Positions 9,586-21,923 are shown, counted from the first letter of the stretch. The stretch: DNA of 47,639 bases from Pseudomonadota bacterium (GCA_963204815.1 CAUJHQ010000100.1:1-47639); one strand, 5' to 3'. Numbers and translations are program-made. Notes: generated from the sequence alone by a model not told the origin.

Positions 9586-11919
9586 TCAGGCCTTTTCCAC
9601 GCTGACGGCGCCGAACATGGCGCCGAGCGCGATGACGGTCGGGTGCCCCGCCGGCACGCGCACGGCGTTCGGTGCCAGCGTCGCGTCCTCGCGGGCAGGC
9701 AGCAGCGCGGCGCCCTGCCCCTGCGACACCAGGACCTTGTCGCCGGCCTTCAGGCCGAGCTGCCGCCACAGCACCGACGACAGGCCCGCCACCGGCGGCC
9801 GCGCGTCGGCGGTGAGCTGCAGCGACGCGGCGCGGCGGACCAGCATGTCGGTGGCGTAGATCGGCACGTCGGCCACGCGCTCGGGCGCCGTGCCCGCGGC
9901 CGGCACGGCCAGCGGCGCGAGGCTCGCGTTGTCGAGCCGGGTGACGAGGCCGGCGGTGTCGCCGAGCGCTTCGGCGCGCACCTCGTCGGCGCTTTCCTGC
10001 TCGAAGCCGGGCAGGCCGAGCAGGTTGCCGAGCACGCGCAGCACCTTCCAGGCGGGGCGCGCGTCGCCCAGCGGCTTGACGACGCCGTGGAAACTCTGCA
10101 CGCGGCCTTCGGCGTTGACGAAGGTGCCGGCGGTTTCGGTGAACGGGGCGATCGGCAGCAGCACGTCGGCGTTGTCGACCATCGCGTCCTTGAACGCGGT
10201 GAGCGCGACGACGAGGCCCGAGCCGGCGAGCGCGTGCTTCGCGGCGGTGGCGTCGGCGGCGTCGAGCGCGGGCTCCAGGTTCAGCAGCAGCAGCGCCTTC
10301 ATCGGCTGCGACAGTATCTGGCCGGCGTTCAGGCCGCCGGCGCCCGGCAGCGCGTTGACCAGCTGAGCACCCACGGTGTTGGCGGCCTCGCCGAGGTAGC
10401 CCACGGTGGCACCGGTCTCGCGGCCGATCCAGTGGGCCAGCGCGAGCAGCGTCGACGCCTGCGGGTGCTGGGCGGCGGCGTTGCCGAGCAGCAGCGCCTT
10501 GCGCTGGCCGGACAGCAGCGCGTTGGCGATGGCCTGCGCGGCTTCACCGGCCAGGCCGGGCGCCGGCGACTCGACGCCCTTGGCGATGGCGATGGCCTGG
10601 GCCACGTCGGCCAGGGCCTGCGGCCAGCCGGACGGAGCGGCGGTGAGGCGGGTGGCGACCGGCATCAGCCAGTCGTCGTGCACGGCATTCAGGCTCATCA
10701 CCTGGGCGCCGTGGCGCGCGGCCTGGCGCAGCCGCTGCGCGAAGAGCGGGTGGTCCTTGCGCAGGAACGAGCCGATGACGAAGGCGCGGTCCAGCGTCGA
10801 CAGCGACGCGACGCTCGTGCCCAGCCAGCGCGCCTTGCCGGCGCCGGCGGTGTTGGCGAAGTCGGCGTGGCGAGTGCGGAAGTCGATGCTCTCGCTGCCC
10901 AGGCCGCGCACCAGCTTGGCCAGCAGGTGCAGTTCCTCGACCGTGCTGTGCGCGCTGCCGAGCGCGCCGATGCCGGCGTTGGCTTCGGTGGCGCCGAACT
11001 CGGCCTTCACGCGCTTCAGGCCGTCGGCGACGTAGCCGAGCGCGGTGTTCCAGTCGACCGCCTGCCACTGGCCGCCCTGCGTGATCATCGGCTGCGTCAG
11101 GCGCTGCTCGCTGTTGACGGCCTCGTAGCTGAAGCGGTCGCGGTCGGCAATCCAGCACTCGTTGACGGCTTCGTTCTCGAGCGGCACGACGCGCATGACC
11201 TTGCCGCCCTTGACCTGCACGATGAGGTTGGCGCCGGTGCTGTCGTGCGGGCTCACACTCTTGCGGCGGCTCAGTTCCCAGGTGCGCGCGCTGTAGCGGA
11301 ACGGCTTGCTCGTGAGCGCGCCGACCGGGCAGATGTCGATCATGTTGCCCGACAGTTCGCTGTCGACGCTGCGGCCCACGAAGGTGCTGATCTCGCTGTG
11401 CTCGCCGCGGTTCTGCATGCCGAGCTCCATGACCCCGGCCACTTCCTGGCCGAAGCGCACGCAGCGCGTGCAGTGGATGCAGCGGCTCATCTCCTCCATC
11501 GAGATCAGCGGGCCGACGTCCTTGTGGAAGACGACGCGCTTCTCTTCGGTGTAGCGGCTGGCCCCGCCGCCGTAGCCGACGGCCAGGTCCTGCAGCTGGC
11601 ATTCGCCGCCCTGGTCGCAGATGGGGCAGTCGAGCGGGTGGTTGATGAGCAGGAACTCCATCACCCCCTGCTGCGCCTTGATCGCCTTCTCGCTCTTCGT
11701 GCGAACGATCATGCCCTGCGTGACCGGCGTGGCGCAGGCCGGCATCGGCTTGGGCGCCTTCTCGATGTCGACCAGGCACATGCGGCAGTTGGCCGCGATC
11801 GAGAGCTTCTTGTGATAGCAGAAGTGCGGGATGTAGGTGCCCGCGGCATCGGCCGCGTGCATCACCATGCTGCCTTCGGCGACGCTGACCTTGCGGCCGT
11901 CGAGTTCGAGTTCGATCAT
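9586..11919 (-). CDS. nuoG: NADH-quinone oxidoreductase subunit G
   Basis: This 777-residue peripheral-arm subunit has, in order, a plant-type [2Fe-2S] domain ([15 protein letters not shown], then C of PMPACAT), a His/Cys [4Fe-4S] motif ([14 protein letters not shown]) and a further [4Fe-4S] set ([12 protein letters not shown]). The rest is a molybdopterin-oxidoreductase-like domain without a catalytic cofactor role. Electrons pass from NuoF/E through these clusters to NuoI. The ATG overlaps the nuoF stop by four bases, which supports the start. Confidence 0.97.
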   Translation of the reverse strand: MIELELDGRKVSVAEGSMVMHAADAAGTYIPHFCYHKKLSIAANCRMCLVDIEKAPKPMPACATPVTQGMIVRTKSEKAIKAQQGVMEFLLINHPLDCPICDQGGECQLQDLAVGYGGGASRYTEEKRVVFHKDVGPLISMEEMSRCIHCTRCVRFGQEVAGVMELGMQNRGEHSEISTFVGRSVDSELSGNMIDICPVGALTSKPFRYSARTWELSRRKSVSPHDSTGANLIVQVKGGKVMRVVPLENEAVNECWIADRDRFSYEAVNSEQRLTQPMITQGGQWQAVDWNTALGYVADGLKRVKAEFGATEANAGIGALGSAHSTVEELHLLAKLVRGLGSESIDFRTRHADFANTAGAGKARWLGTSVASLSTLDRAFVIGSFLRKDHPLFAQRLRQAARHGAQVMSLNAVHDDWLMPVATRLTAAPSGWPQALADVAQAIAIAKGVESPAPGLAGEAAQAIANALLSGQRKALLLGNAAAQHPQASTLLALAHWIGRETGATVGYLGEAANTVGAQLVNALPGAGGLNAGQILSQPMKALLLLNLEPALDAADATAAKHALAGSGLVVALTAFKDAMVDNADVLLPIAPFTETAGTFVNAEGRVQSFHGVVKPLGDARPAWKVLRVLGNLLGLPGFEQESADEVRAEALGDTAGLVTRLDNASLAPLAVPAAGTAPERVADVPIYATDMLVRRAASLQLTADARPPVAGLSSVLWRQLGLKAGDKVLVSQGQGAALLPAREDATLAPNAVRVPAGHPTVIALGAMFGAVSVEKA

Positions 11920-13262
11920 GACTGGACGACCTGCGGGACCAGGCAGGTCTTGTGTTCGACGTGGTGCGCGAACTCGTCGCGGAAATGCTTCAGCATGCCC
12001 TGCACCGGCATCGCCGCCGCGTCACCGAGCGCGCAGATCGTGCGGCCCTTGATGTTGTCGGCCACGGAGTCGAGCAGGTCGAGGTCTTCCTTCTTGCCCT
12101 TGCCGTGCTCGATGCGGTCGACCAGCCGCCACAGCCAGCCGGTGCCTTCGCGGCAGGGCGTGCACTGGCCGCAGCTCTCGTGCTGGTAGAAGTAGGACAG
12201 GCGCAACAGGCTCTTCACCATGCAGCGGGTGTCGTTCATGACGATGACGGCGCCCGAGCCCAGCATCGAGCCGGCCTTCGCGATGGCGTCGTAGTCCATC
12301 GTCAGGTCCATCATGGTCTTGGCCGGCAGCACGGGCGCCGACGAGCCGCCGGGGATGACCGCCTTCAGCGCCCCACCCTTCACGCCACCCGCGAGCTCGA
12401 GCAGCTTGGAGAACGGCGTGCCGAGCGGGATCTCGAAGTTGCCGGGCGCGTTGACGTCACCGACGACGGAGAAGATCTTGGTGCCGCCGTTGTTCGGCTT
12501 GCCGCACTCGAGGTAGGCCTGGCCGCCGTGGTTGATGATCCACGGCACCGCGGCGAAGGTCTCGGTGTTGTTGATCGTCGTCGGCTTGCCATACAGGCCG
12601 AAACTTGCTGGAAATGGGGGCTTGAAGCGCGGCTGCCCCTTCTTGCCTTCCAGCGATTCGAGCAGCGCGGTCTCTTCGCCGCAGATGTAGGCGCCGAAGC
12701 CGTGGTGCGCGTGCAGCTGGAAGCTGAACGTGCTGCCCTGGATGTTGTCGCCCAGGAAGCCGGCGGCGCGCGCCTCTTCCAGTGCCTCTTCGAAGCGCTG
12801 GTAGACCTCGAAGATCTCGCCGTGGATGTAGTTGTAGCCGGTGCGGATGCCCATCGCGTAGGCGGCGATGGCCATGCCCTCGATGACGATGTGCGGGTTG
12901 TAGAAGAGGATGTCGCGGTCCTTGCAGGTGCCCGGCTCGCCTTCGTCGCTGTTGCACACCAGGTACTTCGGGCCTGGGTAGGCGCGCGGCATGAAGCTCC
13001 ACTTCAGGCCGGTCGGGAAGCCGGCGCCGCCGCGGCCGCGCAGCGCGCTCAGCTTGACGTCGGCGATGACCTGGTCGGGCGTCATGCCGGCGCCGCCGTC
13101 GGCGGCCAGGATCTTCTTCAGCGCCGCATAGCCGCCGCGCGCCACGTAGTCCTGCAGGCGCCAGTTGGCGCCGTTCAGCCCGGCGTAGATCTGCGGGTTG
13201 ACGTGACGGCCGTGGAAGCAGGTCTCGGTGCCCGTGGCCTGGAACTTCGACAGGTCGACCAT
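11916..13262 (-). CDS. nuoF: NADH-quinone oxidoreductase subunit F (NADH/FMN-binding)
   Basis: A 448-residue flavoprotein subunit that oxidises NADH with FMN and holds cluster N3. It shows the glycine-rich NADH loop [15 protein letters not shown] (about 73-87), the FMN region [18 protein letters not shown] (about 100), [18 protein letters not shown] (about 190) and the [4Fe-4S] ligands [13 protein letters not shown] (about 360). Together with NuoE and NuoG it forms the dehydrogenase module. Length and motifs are standard. Confidence 0.97.
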   Translation of the reverse strand: MVDLSKFQATGTETCFHGRHVNPQIYAGLNGANWRLQDYVARGGYAALKKILAADGGAGMTPDQVIADVKLSALRGRGGAGFPTGLKWSFMPRAYPGPKYLVCNSDEGEPGTCKDRDILFYNPHIVIEGMAIAAYAMGIRTGYNYIHGEIFEVYQRFEEALEEARAAGFLGDNIQGSTFSFQLHAHHGFGAYICGEETALLESLEGKKGQPRFKPPFPASFGLYGKPTTINNTETFAAVPWIINHGGQAYLECGKPNNGGTKIFSVVGDVNAPGNFEIPLGTPFSKLLELAGGVKGGALKAVIPGGSSAPVLPAKTMMDLTMDYDAIAKAGSMLGSGAVIVMNDTRCMVKSLLRLSYFYQHESCGQCTPCREGTGWLWRLVDRIEHGKGKKEDLDLLDSVADNIKGRTICALGDAAAMPVQGMLKHFRDEFAHHVEHKTCLVPQVVQS

Positions 13263-13264
13263 GG

Positions 13265-13750
13265 TCAGGCTTTCTTCAGCGTCTCGACGAGTTCGTCGAG
13301 GCGGTCATGGCTCATGAAGCTGAGCATCTGGCGGTCGTTGACCAGCATCACCGGCGCGTCGGCGCAGGCGCCCAAGCACTCGCTGGGCTGCACGGTGAAC
13401 ACGCCGTCGGCGGTGCTGCCATAGGGCTCGACGCCGAGCTTCTTGCACACGTGCTCCAGCGCCTTGTCGCCGCCGCGCAGCTGGCACGGCAGGTTGGTGC
13501 AGACGTTCAGCTTGAAGCGGCCGACCGGCTGCTGGTTGTACATGTTGTAGAAGGTCGTCACCTCGTGCACCGCGATCGGCGGCATGCCCAGGTAGGCGGC
13601 GATCGCCTCCTCGGCCTCGGGCGAGACGTGACCCTGCTCGTGCTGCACGATGGCCAGGCAGGCCATCACGGCCGACTGCTTCTGGTCGGCGGGGTACTTG
13701 GCGACTTCCTTGGCGAAGCGTGCCTGGGTTGCGGCGGACAGTTCCATCAT
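13265..13750 (-). CDS. nuoE: NADH-quinone oxidoreductase subunit E ([2Fe-2S])
   Basis: A 161-residue thioredoxin-like subunit carrying the off-path [2Fe-2S] cluster N1a. The ligands are in CTNLPC (about 88-93) and CLGACADAP (about 129-137). The protein opens with two methionines, so translation could begin at 13750 or 13747; no ribosome-binding site separates them. It lies between nuoD and nuoF with gaps of 7 and 2 bases. Confidence 0.96.
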   Translation of the reverse strand: MMELSAATQARFAKEVAKYPADQKQSAVMACLAIVQHEQGHVSPEAEEAIAAYLGMPPIAVHEVTTFYNMYNQQPVGRFKLNVCTNLPCQLRGGDKALEHVCKKLGVEPYGSTADGVFTVQPSECLGACADAPVMLVNDRQMLSFMSHDRLDELVETLKKA

Positions 13751-13757
13751 CGGTCGC

Positions 13758-15011
13758 TCAACGGTCGATTTCGCCGAACACGATGTCCATCGTGCCGATG
13801 ATCGCCACCGCGTCGGCGATCATGTGGCCGCGCGCCATCTCGTCGAGCGCGGCCAGGTGAACGAAGCCCGGCGGGCGGATCTTCAGGCGGTACGGCTTGT
13901 TGGCGCCGTCGCTCACCAGGTAGATGCCGAACTCGCCCTTCGGGTGCTCGACGGCGGCGTAGGCCTCGCCCTCGGGCACGTGCATGCCTTCGGTGAAGAG
14001 CTTGAAGTGGTGGATCAGCTCTTCCATGTTGGACTTCATGTCCACGCGCGAGGGCGGCGCCACCTTGTGGTTGTCGGTGATCACCGGGCCCGGGTTCGCG
14101 CGCAGCCACTTCGAGCACTGCTCGATGAGGCGGTTGCTCTGGCGCATCTCCTCGATGCGCACCAGGTAGCGGTCGTAGGTGTCGCCGTTGGTGCCCACCG
14201 GCACGTCGAAGTCGAGCTCGCCGTAGACGTCGTACGGCTGCTTCTTGCGCAGGTCCCAGGCGATGCCGCTGCCGCGCAGCATCGGGCCGGTGAAGCCGAG
14301 GTTCAGCGCGCGCTCGGGGCTGACGACGCCGATGCCCACGGTGCGCTGCTTCCAGATGCGGTTGTCGGTGAGCAGCGTCTCGTACTCGTCGACCAGCGCC
14401 GGGAAGCGCTTCGTGAAGTCGTCGATGAAGTCCAGCAGCGAGCCGCTGCGGTTCGCGTTGAGGGCCTGGATCGCCCGCTCGTTCTTGATGCGGCTGACCT
14501 TGTACTGCGACATCGCGTCGGGCAGGTCGCGGTAGACGCCGCCCGGGCGGAAGTAGGCGGCGTGCATGCGCGCACCGCTCACCGCCTCGTACATGTCGAA
14601 CAGGTCCTCGCGCTCGCGGAAGCAGTAGATGAAGATGTTCATCGCACCGCAGTCCAGGCCGTGCGCGCCCAGCCACATCAGGTGGTTCAGCAGGCGCGTG
14701 ATCTCGCTGAACATCACGCGGATGTACTGCGCGCGCTTGGGCACCTCGATGCCGAGCAGCTTCTCGATCGCCAGGCAGTACGCATGCTCGTTGCACATCA
14801 TCGACACGTAGTCGAGACGGTCCATGTACGGCAGCGACTGGATGAAGGTCTTGCTCTCGGCCAGTTTCTCGGTGGCGCGGTGCAGCAGGCCGATGTGCGG
14901 GTCGGCGCGCTGGATCACTTCGCCGTCGAGCTCGAGCACGAGGCGCAGCACGCCGTGCGCCGCCGGGTGCTGCGGCCCGAAGTTCAGGGTGTAGTTCTTG
15001 ATCTCGGCCAT
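13758..15011 (-). CDS. nuoD: NADH-quinone oxidoreductase subunit D
   Basis: A 417-residue 49-kDa-type subunit that lines the quinone pocket at the junction of the two arms. The N-terminus has the conserved loop [22 protein letters not shown] (about 10-30), whose histidine contacts the quinone headgroup. Other landmarks are [29 protein letters not shown] and the C-terminal DIVFGEIDR. In this operon nuoC and nuoD are separate genes, unlike the fused nuoCD of enterics. Confidence 0.97.
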   Translation of the reverse strand: MAEIKNYTLNFGPQHPAAHGVLRLVLELDGEVIQRADPHIGLLHRATEKLAESKTFIQSLPYMDRLDYVSMMCNEHAYCLAIEKLLGIEVPKRAQYIRVMFSEITRLLNHLMWLGAHGLDCGAMNIFIYCFREREDLFDMYEAVSGARMHAAYFRPGGVYRDLPDAMSQYKVSRIKNERAIQALNANRSGSLLDFIDDFTKRFPALVDEYETLLTDNRIWKQRTVGIGVVSPERALNLGFTGPMLRGSGIAWDLRKKQPYDVYGELDFDVPVGTNGDTYDRYLVRIEEMRQSNRLIEQCSKWLRANPGPVITDNHKVAPPSRVDMKSNMEELIHHFKLFTEGMHVPEGEAYAAVEHPKGEFGIYLVSDGANKPYRLKIRPPGFVHLAALDEMARGHMIADAVAIIGTMDIVFGEIDR

Positions 15012-15014
15012 GGC

Positions 15015-15614
15015 TCAGTGGAGTCCGCCGTAGTTGTCCTCGCGCACGACGCGCGGCGTGATCTCGCGCGTCTCGATCGTCACCGGCTGGTAGACGACGC
15101 GCTTCTGCTCGGCGTCGTAGCGCATCTCGACGTGGCCCGTGGTCGGGAAGTCCTTGCGCATCGGGTGGCCGATGAAGCCGTAGTCGGTGAGGATGCGGCG
15201 CAGGTCGACGTGGCCCTCGAAGATGATGCCGAAGAGGTCGAAGGCCTCGCGCTCGAACCAGTTGGCCGAGTTCCACACCTCGTTGAGCGAAGCAATGGCG
15301 GGCAGTTCGTCGTCCGGGCAGAACACCTTCAGACGCACGCGCCAGTTGTGCCGCAGCGACAGCAGGTGCGAGACGACCGCGTAGCGCCGGCCGTCCCAGG
15401 GTTCGTTGCGGTAGTCGGAGTAGTCGACGCCGCAGAGGTCGACCAACTGCTCGAAGCCGAGCGTGGTGTCGTCGCGCAGCATCTTCGCGACCGCCAGGTA
15501 GCGGTCCGCCGCGACCGTGAGGGTGAGCTCGCCGCGCGCGCGCACGAGGGCCTGGATGCTGTCGCCGAGCGCGGCTTGCAGCGCGGCTTGAAGGGTGTCG
15601 AGACTTTGGCTCAT
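15015..15614 (-). CDS. nuoC: NADH-quinone oxidoreductase subunit C
   Basis: A 199-residue 30-kDa-type subunit of the peripheral arm. The family block [23 protein letters not shown] (about 120-145), followed by [24 protein letters not shown], is intact. Ahead of it is [12 protein letters not shown]. It has no cofactor and scaffolds NuoD and NuoB. It ends three bases before the nuoD start. Confidence 0.97.
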   Translation of the reverse strand: MSQSLDTLQAALQAALGDSIQALVRARGELTLTVAADRYLAVAKMLRDDTTLGFEQLVDLCGVDYSDYRNEPWDGRRYAVVSHLLSLRHNWRVRLKVFCPDDELPAIASLNEVWNSANWFEREAFDLFGIIFEGHVDLRRILTDYGFIGHPMRKDFPTTGHVEMRYDAEQKRVVYQPVTIETREITPRVVREDNYGGLH

Positions 15615-15627
15615 GCGTGGAGGCGCT

Positions 15628-16104
<477 letters not shown>

Positions 16105-16111
16105 GGTGTGC

Positions 16112-16471
16112 CTACTCCCAGTCCAGGGCGCCCTTCTTCCATTCGTAGATGAAACCCACGACCAGGATCGCGAGGAAAAGCATCATCGCCCAGAAGCCTG
16201 ACGCCCCGATGTCACGCAGCGCCACGGCCCACGGGAAGAGGAACGCGATTTCCAGATCGAACAGGATGAACAGGATGGCGACGAGGTAGTAGCGCACGTC
16301 GAACTTCATGCGCGCGTCCTCGAAGGCTTCGAAGCCGCACTCGTAGGGGCTGTTCTTCTCGGCGTCCGGGCGGTTCGGCCCGAAGACGAAGCCGATGACC
16401 TGGGGCGCGACGCCGACCGCGACGCCCACGAGGATGAAGAGGATCACGGGCAGGTAGGTTTGCAGATCCAT
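16112..16471 (-). CDS. nuoA: NADH-quinone oxidoreductase subunit A
   Basis: A 119-residue subunit with three membrane helices and the conserved cytosolic loop [35 protein letters not shown] (about 38-75). Within it, the Cys and acidic residues report on quinone-site conformation. The start [12 protein letters not shown] at 16471 gives family length; the longer upstream frame runs into a terminator hairpin and is rejected. This is the first gene of the 14-gene nuo operon, which is complete and in canonical order. Confidence 0.95.
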   Translation of the reverse strand: MDLQTYLPVILFILVGVAVGVAPQVIGFVFGPNRPDAEKNSPYECGFEAFEDARMKFDVRYYLVAILFILFDLEIAFLFPWAVALRDIGASGFWAMMLFLAILVVGFIYEWKKGALDWE

Positions 16472-16514
16472 TTCTGTCGCTCGGCTTCGGTGTGGTTCGT
16501 GTCGCGTCGGGTCG

Positions 16515-16563
16515 AAAAAAAGCGCGCCTCGCGCAGCCACTTCGGCTGCACCCACGGCGCGCT
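16515..16563 (-). terminator. Intrinsic terminator or attenuator upstream of nuoA
   Basis: On the minus strand a perfect 8-bp outer stem (AGCGCGCC / GGCGCGCT, 16556-16563 with 16521-16528) encloses an inner 6-bp stem (GCAGCC / GGCTGC). It is followed directly by seven T residues (16515-16521 on the plus strand as A). It ends 43 bases before the nuoA ATG. It either ends the secG/tRNA transcript or attenuates nuo transcription; the sequence alone does not decide. No convincing promoter hexamers were found between it and nuoA. Confidence 0.8.
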
Positions 16564-16601
16564 CGTCGCTCCGGATCTCCTCTGTACCCGGGGCTGCTGT
16601 C

Positions 16602-16622
16602 GTGGACCTGACCCTGGTCCAC
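16602..16622. repeat. Perfect 7-bp inverted repeat between tRNA-Leu and nuoA
   Basis: GTGGACC and GGTCCAC flank a 7-base spacer (TGACCCT). It lies about 20 bases 3' of the tRNA end on the minus strand, so it could be a 3' trailer hairpin of the tRNA precursor or an operator. It has no T run of its own. Confidence 0.5.
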
Positions 16623-16643
16623 GCAGCACGTCAATACTGCTTA

Positions 16644-16728
16644 TGGTGCCGACGGCGAGACTCGAACTCGCACAGCTTTCGCCACTACCCCCTCAAGATA
16701 GCGTGTCTACCAATTTCACCACGTCGGC
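16644..16728 (-). tRNA. tRNA-Leu (GAG anticodon)
   Basis: An 85-nt cloverleaf reads on the minus strand. It has a 7-bp acceptor GCCGACG/CGTCGGC, anticodon stem CTATC/GGTAG enclosing loop TTGAGGG (anticodon GAG), a long variable arm TGGCGAAAGCTGT typical of class II tRNA, T-arm GCGAG-TTCGAGT-CTCGC, and an encoded CCA. It reads CUU/CUC leucine codons. It lies between secG and nuoA, an arrangement familiar in Burkholderiales. No integrase or direct repeat suggests use as an att site here. Confidence 0.96.
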
Positions 16729-16805
16729 ACGACGTGAACTTCCAGCGCAGCGGGTCCGGTTGGCATGAGGAGATCGCTCTCCGGACAGCAAAAGATTCTA
16801 GCTCG

Positions 16806-16829
16806 AAAACGAGGGCTTTCCCGCCCTCG
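16806..16829 (-). terminator. Intrinsic terminator after secG
   Basis: On the minus strand CGAGGGC / GCCCTCG form a 7-bp stem around a 6-base loop, followed by TTTTC. It begins 7 bases after the secG stop. It should end the tpiA-secG transcript, which implies that tRNA-Leu has its own promoter; a TAGAAT hexamer just downstream on the same strand is a weak candidate -10. Confidence 0.8.
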
Positions 16830-16835
16830 CGAAGC

Positions 16836-17255
16836 TCACTTCGCAGGGATCGCCGGCGCCGCCTGCGACGCGGCCGTCGGGGCGGCGATGGGCGCCGGCA
16901 CCGCGGGCTGCGCCGCGCCGGGGATGGCGCCCGGGATCGCGCCCGTCGCCGGTGCCGGGGCACTGGCCGCCGGGGCCGCGCGGTCGAGCACGCTGCTGCC
17001 TTCGACGGCACGCGTGCCCTGGTTGGACAGCAGCGCGAGCGCGAGCGTGCAGGCGAAGAAGATCGAGGCGCAGACCGCCGTCGAACGGGACAGGAAGTTG
17101 GCGCTGCCGGTGGCGCCGAACAGGCTGCCCGACGCACCGCTGCCGAAGGAGGCGCCCATGTCGGCCCCCTTGCCGTGCTGCACCAGCACGAGGCCGATCA
17201 TGGTCAGTGCCGACAGCATCTGCACCACGAGGATCAGGGTCATCCAGATTTGCAT
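16836..17255 (-). CDS. secG: Preprotein translocase subunit SecG
   Basis: A 139-residue inner-membrane protein with two predicted helices (about 3-23 and 55-77). Between them is the conserved cytoplasmic loop VLVQHGKGADMGASFGSGASGSLFG. SecG assists SecYE during SecA-driven protein export. The C-terminal 50 residues are Ala/Pro-rich and presumably disordered, making it longer than E. coli SecG (110 residues) but usual for Burkholderiales. Confidence 0.95.
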   Translation of the reverse strand: MQIWMTLILVVQMLSALTMIGLVLVQHGKGADMGASFGSGASGSLFGATGSANFLSRSTAVCASIFFACTLALALLSNQGTRAVEGSSVLDRAAPAASAPAPATGAIPGAIPGAAQPAVPAPIAAPTAASQAAPAIPAK

Positions 17256-17292
17256 GATTCTTTTCTTTGCTCGGAGATTCGGGTGCGTCGCG

Positions 17293-18027
17293 TCAGGCGC
17301 GGCAGATGGCGACGAAGTCGGCCGCCTTCAACGACGCGCCGCCGATGAGGCCGCCGTCGATGTCGGGCTGCGAGAACAGCGCGGCCGCGTTGTCGGCCTT
17401 CACGCTGCCGCCGTAGAGGATGCGCATCGCCGCGCCATGGCCGGTGGCCGCCTGCAGCTGCGCGCGCAGCACCGCGTGCACGGCCTGCGCCTGCTCGGGC
17501 GACGCGGTGCGGCCGGTGCCGATGGCCCAGACGGGCTCGTAGGCGACGACGATCTCGCTCGCGCAATGCGCGAGCAGGTGGATCACCGCCGACAGCTGGC
17601 GCTTGACGACCGCCTCGGTCTCGCCGGCGTCGCGCTGCGCCAGCGTCTCGCCGACACAGACGATCGGCGTCACGCCCTTGGCGAGCGCGGCCTGCGCCTT
17701 CTCGGCGACGAGCTGGTCGCTCTCGGCGTGGTAGGCGCGGCGCTCGGAGTGGCCGACGATCGCGTAGCGGCAACCGAACTCGGCCAGCATCGCGGCCGAC
17801 ACCTCGCCGGTGTAGGCGCCCTGCGCGTGCGAGGACACGTCCTGCGCGCCCCAGCGGATGTCGCTCCCGGCCAGCGTGGCCGCCGTCTCGGTGAGGTACA
17901 CGTAGGGCACACAGACGGCAACATCGGTCGTGTAGGGCCGTGCCGCCAGCACGCCCGCCAGCAGTTCGGCGTTCGCCGGCCGGCTGCCGTGCATCTTCCA
18001 GTTGCCCACCACGAGTTTGGTTCGCAT
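17293..18027 (-). CDS. tpiA: Triosephosphate isomerase
   Basis: A 244-residue TIM barrel interconverting dihydroxyacetone phosphate and glyceraldehyde 3-phosphate. The catalytic lysine is in VGNWKMH (K11), the histidine in AIVGHSERR (about 95) and the catalytic glutamate in [12 protein letters not shown] (about 165). The phosphate-binding GGS motif [10 protein letters not shown] is near 210. It sits 37 bases upstream of secG in the same direction, the conserved tpiA-secG pair. Confidence 0.97.
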   Translation of the reverse strand: MRTKLVVGNWKMHGSRPANAELLAGVLAARPYTTDVAVCVPYVYLTETAATLAGSDIRWGAQDVSSHAQGAYTGEVSAAMLAEFGCRYAIVGHSERRAYHAESDQLVAEKAQAALAKGVTPIVCVGETLAQRDAGETEAVVKRQLSAVIHLLAHCASEIVVAYEPVWAIGTGRTASPEQAQAVHAVLRAQLQAATGHGAAMRILYGGSVKADNAAALFSQPDIDGGLIGGASLKAADFVAICRA

Positions 18028-18045
18028 GGCCAGTAGCTTCCGCTG

Positions 18046-19035
18046 TCAGTTCCAGGTGAGGACGATCTTGCCCACGTGCGTGCTCGACTCCATCAGCGCG
18101 TGCGCCTCGGCGGCCTTCGCCGCCGGGAACACCTGGTGGATCACCGGCTTCACCCTGCCCGCCTCGACGAGCGGCCAGACCTTCGTGCGCAGGTCCTGCG
18201 CGAGCGCGGTCTTGTAGGCCACGCTGCGTGGCCGCAGCGTCGAGCCGCTGATCGTGAGGCGCTTGCGCAGCACGAGCCCGCTGTCGATGGCGCTCTTGGT
18301 GCCGCCCTGCACCGCGATGACGGCGATGCGGCCGTCGTCGGCCGTGCACTCGACCTCGCGGCCGAGGTAGTCGCCCGCGACCATGTCGAGCACGACATCG
18401 GCACCGCGGCCGCCGGTCAGTCGCTTCGTCTCGGCGACGAAGTCCTGCGTCTTGTAGTTGATCGCGTGGTCGGCGCCGATCGCCACGCAGGCGGCGCACT
18501 TCTCGTCGCTGCCGGCGGTGACGATGACGCGCGCGCCGAGCGCCTTCGCGAGCTGGATCGCGGTGACGCCGATGCCGCTGGAGCCGCCCTGCACGAGCAG
18601 CGTTTCGCCGGCCGCCAGCCGGGCGATGGCGAACACGTTCTGCCAGACGGTGAAGAAGGTCTCCGGAAGGCTCGCCGCCTCGATGGCGGTGAGGCCCTTC
18701 GGGACCGGCAGGCACTGGCCCGCCGGCGCCACGCAGAGTTCGGCATAGCCGCCGCCGGCGACGAGCGCGCAGACGGCGTCGCCCACCGCCAGCCCGGCCG
18801 CCGCCAGGTCATCCGGCGCGCCGCCGGCCACCGTGCCGGCGACCTCCAGTCCCGGCAGGTCGGAGACACCGGGCGGCATCGGGTACAGGCCCTTGCGCTG
18901 CAGCACGTCGGGGCGGTTCACCCCCGACGCCTGCACGGCGATCAGCAATTCACCGGCCGCCGGCACGGGCGCCGGGCGCTGCGCTTCGCGCAGCACGTCG
19001 GGGGCGCCGAAGCTGGTGATCTCGATCGCGCGCAT
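18046..19035 (-). CDS. NAD(P)H-quinone oxidoreductase, zinc-free MDR family
   Basis: A 329-residue medium-chain dehydrogenase/reductase of the PIG3/quinone-oxidoreductase group. The catalytic zinc-ligand cysteine of alcohol dehydrogenases is absent. It has SGVNRPDVLQRKGLYP (about 34-49), the nucleotide-binding LVQGGSSGIGVTAIQLAKALGA (about 147) and DVVLDMVAGDYLGREVE. It probably reduces quinones or electrophilic enones with NADPH; the substrate is not readable. It lies between pnp and tpiA with short gaps, so it is likely co-transcribed. Confidence 0.88.
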   Translation of the reverse strand: MRAIEITSFGAPDVLREAQRPAPVPAAGELLIAVQASGVNRPDVLQRKGLYPMPPGVSDLPGLEVAGTVAGGAPDDLAAAGLAVGDAVCALVAGGGYAELCVAPAGQCLPVPKGLTAIEAASLPETFFTVWQNVFAIARLAAGETLLVQGGSSGIGVTAIQLAKALGARVIVTAGSDEKCAACVAIGADHAINYKTQDFVAETKRLTGGRGADVVLDMVAGDYLGREVECTADDGRIAVIAVQGGTKSAIDSGLVLRKRLTISGSTLRPRSVAYKTALAQDLRTKVWPLVEAGRVKPVIHQVFPAAKAAEAHALMESSTHVGKIVLTWN

Positions 19036-19043
19036 CGGCCCGC

Positions 19044-21350
<2,307 letters not shown>

Positions 21351-21387
21351 GTGGATTGCTTTCGGTGTTGGTGGGCCGGCGCAATGC

Positions 21388-21426
21388 CATTCCAGTGAAG
21401 CCCTGCTGCAAGGCGTCGGTGGAATG
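21388..21426 (-). promoter_or_regulatory. Stem-loop in the pnp leader
   Basis: In the 5' untranslated region of pnp, CATTCCA and TGGAATG (7 bp, perfect) bracket about 25 bases that can form an inner GCC/GGC hairpin. It ends about 38 bases before the pnp ATG at 21350. In E. coli, pnp is autoregulated through RNase III cleavage of a leader stem, so this is a plausible counterpart. This is position and shape only; no sequence similarity is claimed. Confidence 0.5.
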
Positions 21427-21453
21427 ACACGGCTGCGTCCGTACCCGGAACGG

Positions 21454-21489
21454 AAAAACGGAAAGGGGTCGTCGCGAAGCGGCGACCCC
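21454..21489 (-). terminator. Intrinsic terminator between rpsO and pnp
   Basis: On the minus strand, 12 bases after the rpsO stop, GGGGTCG / CGACCCC form a 7-bp stem. The inner CGC-TTC-GCG extends it, and a T-rich tract (TTTCCGTTTTT) follows. It probably trims rpsO transcripts and lets some reading continue into pnp, as in the conserved rpsO-pnp organisation. Confidence 0.75.
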
Positions 21490-21500
21490 GCCCTTGTTTC

Positions 21501-21770
21501 TTACTTTCTCAGGCCGAGCTTGGCGATCAGCGCGGTGTAGCGCTCGGCGTCCTTGTCCTTCAGGTAGGACAGCAGGCGCTTGCGGGCGTTGACCATCTTC
21601 AGCAGGCCGCGGCGACCGTGGTGGTCCTTGGCGTGCGTCTTGAAGTGCGGGGTCAGTTCGTTGATGCGCGCGGTGAGCAGCGCGACCTGAACTTCGGGGG
21701 AGCCGGTGTCGGCGGCGCCACGGGCGTGGGCCTTGACGATCTCGGCCTTGTGGTCGATGGCCAGGGGCAT
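21501..21770 (-). CDS. rpsO: 30S ribosomal protein S15
   Basis: An 89-residue protein starting [18 protein letters not shown]. The conserved S15 core [49 protein letters not shown] is intact, and family length is met exactly. The ATG at 21770 is preceded by AAAGGAAATCCC, giving a good ribosome-binding site. The longer frame from 21800 adds ten residues that the family lacks. S15 binds 16S rRNA early in assembly and often represses its own mRNA. Confidence 0.96.
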   Translation of the reverse strand: MPLAIDHKAEIVKAHARGAADTGSPEVQVALLTARINELTPHFKTHAKDHHGRRGLLKMVNARKRLLSYLKDKDAERYTALIAKLGLRK

Positions 21771-21911
21771 GGGATTTCCTTTGTAGGTGGAGACCGCCAT
21801 GCCGGGCGCCGTGGGCCCGAGACGAACGGTTTCCGGTGATGGACTTGCGGATCACCAGTGAAACCGACCGGTGCCGTGCTTTCCCCCGCCAGCATGCACC
21901 GGCAGGAAGAA
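21771..21911 (-). promoter_or_regulatory. rpsO 5' leader with two strong hairpins
   Basis: Between the inferred start of transcription and the rpsO ATG lie two stems on the minus strand. Hairpin A (21868-21902) pairs CCGGTGC with GCACCGG. Hairpin B (21827-21866) pairs CGGTTTC with GAAACCG and, inside, GGTGAT with ATCACC around a 10-base loop. Ribosomal protein S15 is known to regulate rpsO through structurally diverse leader RNAs, so this is a candidate autoregulatory element. No published S15 motif was recognised. Confidence 0.5.
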
Positions 21912-21917
21912 CAGCGG

Positions 21918-21923
21918 ATTATA
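21918..21923 (-). promoter_or_regulatory. rpsO promoter -10 element
   Basis: A perfect TATAAT on the minus strand overlaps the TAA stop of the upstream aminotransferase gene. Predicted transcription start is near 21911, giving a leader of about 140 nt. No clear -35 hexamer is seen at normal spacing in this very GC-rich stretch. Confidence 0.6.

Noticed and set aside
8848..12189. Very long plus-strand open frame antisense to nuoH-nuoF
   Set aside because: Low-complexity Arg/His/Asp/Ala composition, no domain, and it covers four conserved nuo genes on the other strand. High GC removes stop codons in this frame.
16644..16728. tRNA-Leu as an integration site
   Set aside because: No integrase, no duplicated 3' tRNA fragment and no foreign-looking segment on either side.
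21501..21800. Longer rpsO start at 21800
   Set aside because: It adds ten residues absent from S15 proteins; the ATG at 21770 has the good ribosome-binding site.
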